Shown piece by piece: positions 61,385 through 64,000 of a DNA stretch of 64,000 nt; the first letter of the stretch is position 1, and the number at the start of each line of letters is the position of its first letter. This stretch comes from Saccharopolyspora indica (lineage in GTDB: Bacteria; Actinomycetota; Actinomycetes; Mycobacteriales; Pseudonocardiaceae), in assembly GCF_027853965.1 (NCBI RefSeq), contig NZ_JAQGLB010000002.1:124001-188000 (forward strand), given 5' to 3'. Both the position numbers and the translations under genes were made by a program. Under the pieces are notes generated by a model, which saw nothing but the letters and a program-made list of their open reading frames with translations, had not been told where the DNA came from and searched no databases.

Positions 61385-63934
61385 GTGAGAGCCGTCCACC
61401 GTTTCACCGTGCGCGCCCACCTGCCCGAGCCGCTGAGCGCCCTCGGCACGTTGGCGACCAACCTCCGCTGGGCCTGGCACCCGCCGACGCAGGACCTGTT
61501 CGCGGCGGTCGACCCGCGGGTGTGGTCGGCGGTCGGCGGCGATCCGCTGCGCCTGCTCGCCGAGGTGCCCGCCGACCGGCTGCGGCAGCTGGCCGGGGAC
61601 GAGGACTTCCTGGCCCGCACCCGCGCCGTCGCCGACGACCTGCGCCGCTACCGGACGGTGCCGCGCTGGTACCAGCAGCGGCAGGACGAGGGCGCCGCGC
61701 TGCCCGACTCCATCGCGTACTTCTCCATGGAGTTCGGTCTCACCGAGGCGCTGCCGAACTACTCCGGTGGTCTCGGCGTGCTCGCCGGGGACCACCTGAA
61801 GGCCGCCTCCGACCTGGGCGTGCCACTGATCGGCGTCGGACTGCTGTACCGGTCGGGCTACTTCCGGCAGTCGCTGTCGGCCGAGGGCTGGCAGGTGGAG
61901 CACTACCCGGTGCTGGATCCGCGCGGCCTGCCGCTGGAGATGCTGACGGCCGAGTCCGGTGAGCCGGTGCTGGTGCGGGTGGCGATGCCCGCCGGGCGCA
62001 CCCTGCACGCCCGGATCTGGAAGGCGCAGGTCGGCCGGGTGCCGCTGCTGCTGCTGGACAGCGACCTGCCGGAGAACGACGACGACCTGCGCAGCACCAC
62101 CGACCGGCTCTACGGCGGCGACGCCGAGCACCGGATCCGCCAGGAGATCCTGGCCGGTATCGGCGGCATGCGCGCGGTCCGGGCTTACTGCGAGCTGACC
62201 GGGCACCCGCAGCCCGAGGTGTTCCACACCAACGAGGGCCACGCCGGTTTCCTCAGCCTGGAGCGGGTCCGGGAGCTGCAGGAGGGACCGGGGCTGCAGT
62301 TCGACCAGGCGGTGGCGGCGGTGCGCGCCGGGACGGTGTTCACCACGCACACCCCGGTGCCCGCCGGCATCGACCGGTTCCCGGTGGACCTGGTGCGGCA
62401 CTACTTCGGCGACGGCTCCGCGCAGGCGCTGCTGCCCGGGGTGCCGACCGATCGCGTGCTGGCCATGGGTGCCGAGGACAACCCCGGCATGTTCAACATG
62501 GCGCACATGGGCCTGCGGCTCGCGCAGCGCGCCAACGGGGTGTCGGAGCTGCACGGCGAGGTCATCCGCAAGATGTTCCGCGGGCTGTGGCCGGGTTTCG
62601 GGCTGGAGGAGGTCCCGATCGGCTCGGTGACCAACGGCGTGCACGGGCCGACCTGGTCCGCGCGGGAGCTCGGCAAGCTGCTCGGCGAGTCCGAGATGGA
62701 CAGCGGGGCCGGGCTGCGCGGGATGGAGCCGGTGAGCGATTCGCTGCTGTGGGAGCTGCGCTGCTCGCTGCGCCAGCGGCTGGTCGACGAGGTGCGCCGC
62801 AGGTTGCGCGCCGCGTGGTTGCGGCGCGGTGCGTCGGACCTGGAGCTGGGCTGGTGCGATTCGGTCTTCGACCCGGACGTGCTGACCATCGGTTTCGCCC
62901 GCCGGGTGCCGACCTACAAGCGCGCGACGCTGATGCTGCGCGACACCGACCGGCTGCGCGAGCTGCTGCTCGACGCCGACCGGCCGGTGCAGATCGTGGT
63001 GGCGGGCAAGTCGCACCCGGCCGACGAGGGCGGCAAGGCGATGATCCAGCGGATCGTGAAGTTCGCGGATCAGGCCGACGTGCGGCACCGCATCGTGTTC
63101 CTGCCCGACTACGACATGTCGCTGGCCCGCTACCTGGTGTCCGGTTGCGACGTGTGGCTGAGCAACCCGGTGCGGCCGCTGGAGGCCTGCGGCACGTCGG
63201 GGATGAAGGCGGCGCTCAACGGCGGGCTGAACCTGTCGGTGCGCGACGGCTGGTGGGACGAGATGCACGACGGCCACAACGGCTGGGCGATCCCCAACGC
63301 CGATGGCGTCAGCGATCCCAACCGGCGCGACGACCTGGAGTCCGCGGCGCTTTACGAGCTGATCTCCGAGCACGTGGCCCCGATGTTCTACGAGCGCAAC
63401 ACCGACGGCGTGCCGGGCAAGTGGATGTCGATGGTGCGCCACACCCTGGCCACGCTGGGCCCGCGGGTGCAGGCGTCCCGGATGATCCGCGAGTACGTCG
63501 ACCACCACTACGCCCCGGCGGCCCGGTCGATGCGCGCCATGACCGCCGACGACTTCCGCGGGGCGCGGGAGATAGCCGACTACCGGGCGCGGTTGCAGGC
63601 GGCGTGGACCTGGGTCCGGGTCAGCGACACCGAGATGTCGGTGGACGACGGGACGCCGCTGCTCGGCGGGCAGGTGACGGTGCGGGCCAGGGTCGACCTG
63701 GCCGGCCTGGATCCGTCCGATGTGGACGTCGAGGTGGTGGTGGGCCGGGTCGACGACTCCGACGTGCTGCACGACTTCATCGCGGAGTCCATGAGCCCGG
63801 CCGCCGACGGCCGCTACGAGGCCGCGGTGACGCTGCCGCACGCCGGGCCGGCCGGCTACACGGTCCGGGTGCTGCCGCGGCATCCGCTGCTGTCCGGGCC
63901 GGCCGAACTCGGCAAGGTCGTCCTCGCCGGGTGA
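61385..63934 (+). CDS. glgP: Alpha-glucan (glycogen) phosphorylase
   Basis: An 849-aa phosphorylase of the GlgP/MalP-like type that releases glucose-1-phosphate from alpha-1,4-glucan. SMEFGLTEALPNYSGGLGVLAGDHLKAAS starts the core, NEGHAGF and THTPVPAG follow, and the PLP lysine is in EACGTSGMKAALNGGLNLSV. GTG 61385 has no ribosome site and may be leaderless. The N-terminal AHLPEPLSALGTLATNLRWAWHP is typical of actinobacterial members. A perfect hairpin ends the gene. Confidence 0.9.
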   Translation: MRAVHRFTVRAHLPEPLSALGTLATNLRWAWHPPTQDLFAAVDPRVWSAVGGDPLRLLAEVPADRLRQLAGDEDFLARTRAVADDLRRYRTVPRWYQQRQDEGAALPDSIAYFSMEFGLTEALPNYSGGLGVLAGDHLKAASDLGVPLIGVGLLYRSGYFRQSLSAEGWQVEHYPVLDPRGLPLEMLTAESGEPVLVRVAMPAGRTLHARIWKAQVGRVPLLLLDSDLPENDDDLRSTTDRLYGGDAEHRIRQEILAGIGGMRAVRAYCELTGHPQPEVFHTNEGHAGFLSLERVRELQEGPGLQFDQAVAAVRAGTVFTTHTPVPAGIDRFPVDLVRHYFGDGSAQALLPGVPTDRVLAMGAEDNPGMFNMAHMGLRLAQRANGVSELHGEVIRKMFRGLWPGFGLEEVPIGSVTNGVHGPTWSARELGKLLGESEMDSGAGLRGMEPVSDSLLWELRCSLRQRLVDEVRRRLRAAWLRRGASDLELGWCDSVFDPDVLTIGFARRVPTYKRATLMLRDTDRLRELLLDADRPVQIVVAGKSHPADEGGKAMIQRIVKFADQADVRHRIVFLPDYDMSLARYLVSGCDVWLSNPVRPLEACGTSGMKAALNGGLNLSVRDGWWDEMHDGHNGWAIPNADGVSDPNRRDDLESAALYELISEHVAPMFYERNTDGVPGKWMSMVRHTLATLGPRVQASRMIREYVDHHYAPAARSMRAMTADDFRGAREIADYRARLQAAWTWVRVSDTEMSVDDGTPLLGGQVTVRARVDLAGLDPSDVDVEVVVGRVDDSDVLHDFIAESMSPAADGRYEAAVTLPHAGPAGYTVRVLPRHPLLSGPAELGKVVLAG

Positions 63935-63936
63935 CC

Positions 63937-63976
63937 GTGAGCGCTTCGGGGTGTCCCAGCACCCCGAAGCGCTCAC
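63937..63976 (+). terminator. Perfect hairpin terminator of glgP
   Basis: 17-bp perfect stem GTGAGCGCTTCGGGGTG (63937-63953) and its complement (63960-63976), 6-base loop, two bases after the glgP stop. Confidence 0.8.
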
Positions 63977-64000
63977 AGGGGTCAGACCGCGGCCCGGGCG

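Noticed and set aside
61286-63976. 896-codon minus-strand frame opposite glgP
   Set aside because: It is the antisense shadow of a full-length, motif-complete phosphorylase, rich in His/Arg/Gln and without any domain.

Overview
The window is high-GC actinobacterial chromosome. Support comes from the strong G/C bias at third codon positions, frequent GTG starts, NucS mismatch endonuclease in place of MutS/MutL, DUF3558-like and Tat-exported proteins, DUF3817, DUF6191, a DivIVA/Scy-type coiled-coil protein and ECF41 sigma. The overall flavour is Pseudonocardiales, possibly Saccharopolyspora; that is a guess from gene style, not a database match. No rRNA, tRNA, CRISPR array, prophage or intact insertion sequence was seen.

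Layout. 0-3.6 kb: the 3' end of a murA-type gene, then an ehuBCDA-type ectoine/hydroxyectoine ABC transporter. 3.6-9.7 kb: NUDIX hydrolase, DUF222/HNH protein, amino-acid permease, nucS, and a divergent SDR/TetR pair. 10-19.4 kb: sodium:solute symporter with a small partner, two lipoproteins, an aldehyde dehydrogenase, a dhaKLM dihydroxyacetone kinase operon and an alpha/beta hydrolase. 19.4-28.9 kb: duplicated GNAT genes, a 3-hydroxybutyrate dehydrogenase / MHS transporter / PucR-type regulator cluster, a gamma-glutamylcyclotransferase-like gene, and divergent secreted hydrolases, one of the PHB-depolymerase family. 29-45 kb: MerR, AsnC plus permease, a 653-aa coiled-coil protein, SPW protein, TetR, penicillin-acylase family enzyme, the ECF41 sigma/carboxymuconolactone-decarboxylase pair, methylmalonyl-CoA epimerase, thiolase, and DNA polymerase IV. 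45-52.6 kb: a stand-alone TipAS-domain protein, then a tightly overlapped LacI-manA-ABC operon (minus strand) opposite a Tat-exported GH47 alpha-mannosidase. 52.7-56.3 kb: CutA, DUF3817, MarR, and a patch of small orphan genes bracketed by a ~55-bp imperfect direct repeat. 56.6-64 kb: thioredoxin/TPR protein, tyrosine phosphatase, two paralogous zinc metallopeptidase lipoproteins, and alpha-glucan phosphorylase.

Two things stand out. First, a short intergenic repeat (16-nt core TGACAGGAAGGTTCCC plus a tail usually ending GCTCGCA) occurs 23 times, always between genes, often touching stop codons, singly, in tandem, or as inverted pairs forming long hairpins. A second, longer degenerate repeat (60-220 bp) follows four other genes. 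Second, the 46-52.6 kb region reads as a mannoside-use locus: a secreted GH47 mannosidase, a sugar ABC importer without a visible second permease, a class I mannose-6-phosphate isomerase, and a LacI regulator. Near-identical palindromes (GACAA-CG/GG-TTGTC) lie at the start of lacI and 17 bp before the GH47 start, suggesting one regulator controls both directions.

Gene starts are by inspection of Shine-Dalgarno spacing and homology memory; functions are family-level calls made without database searches.
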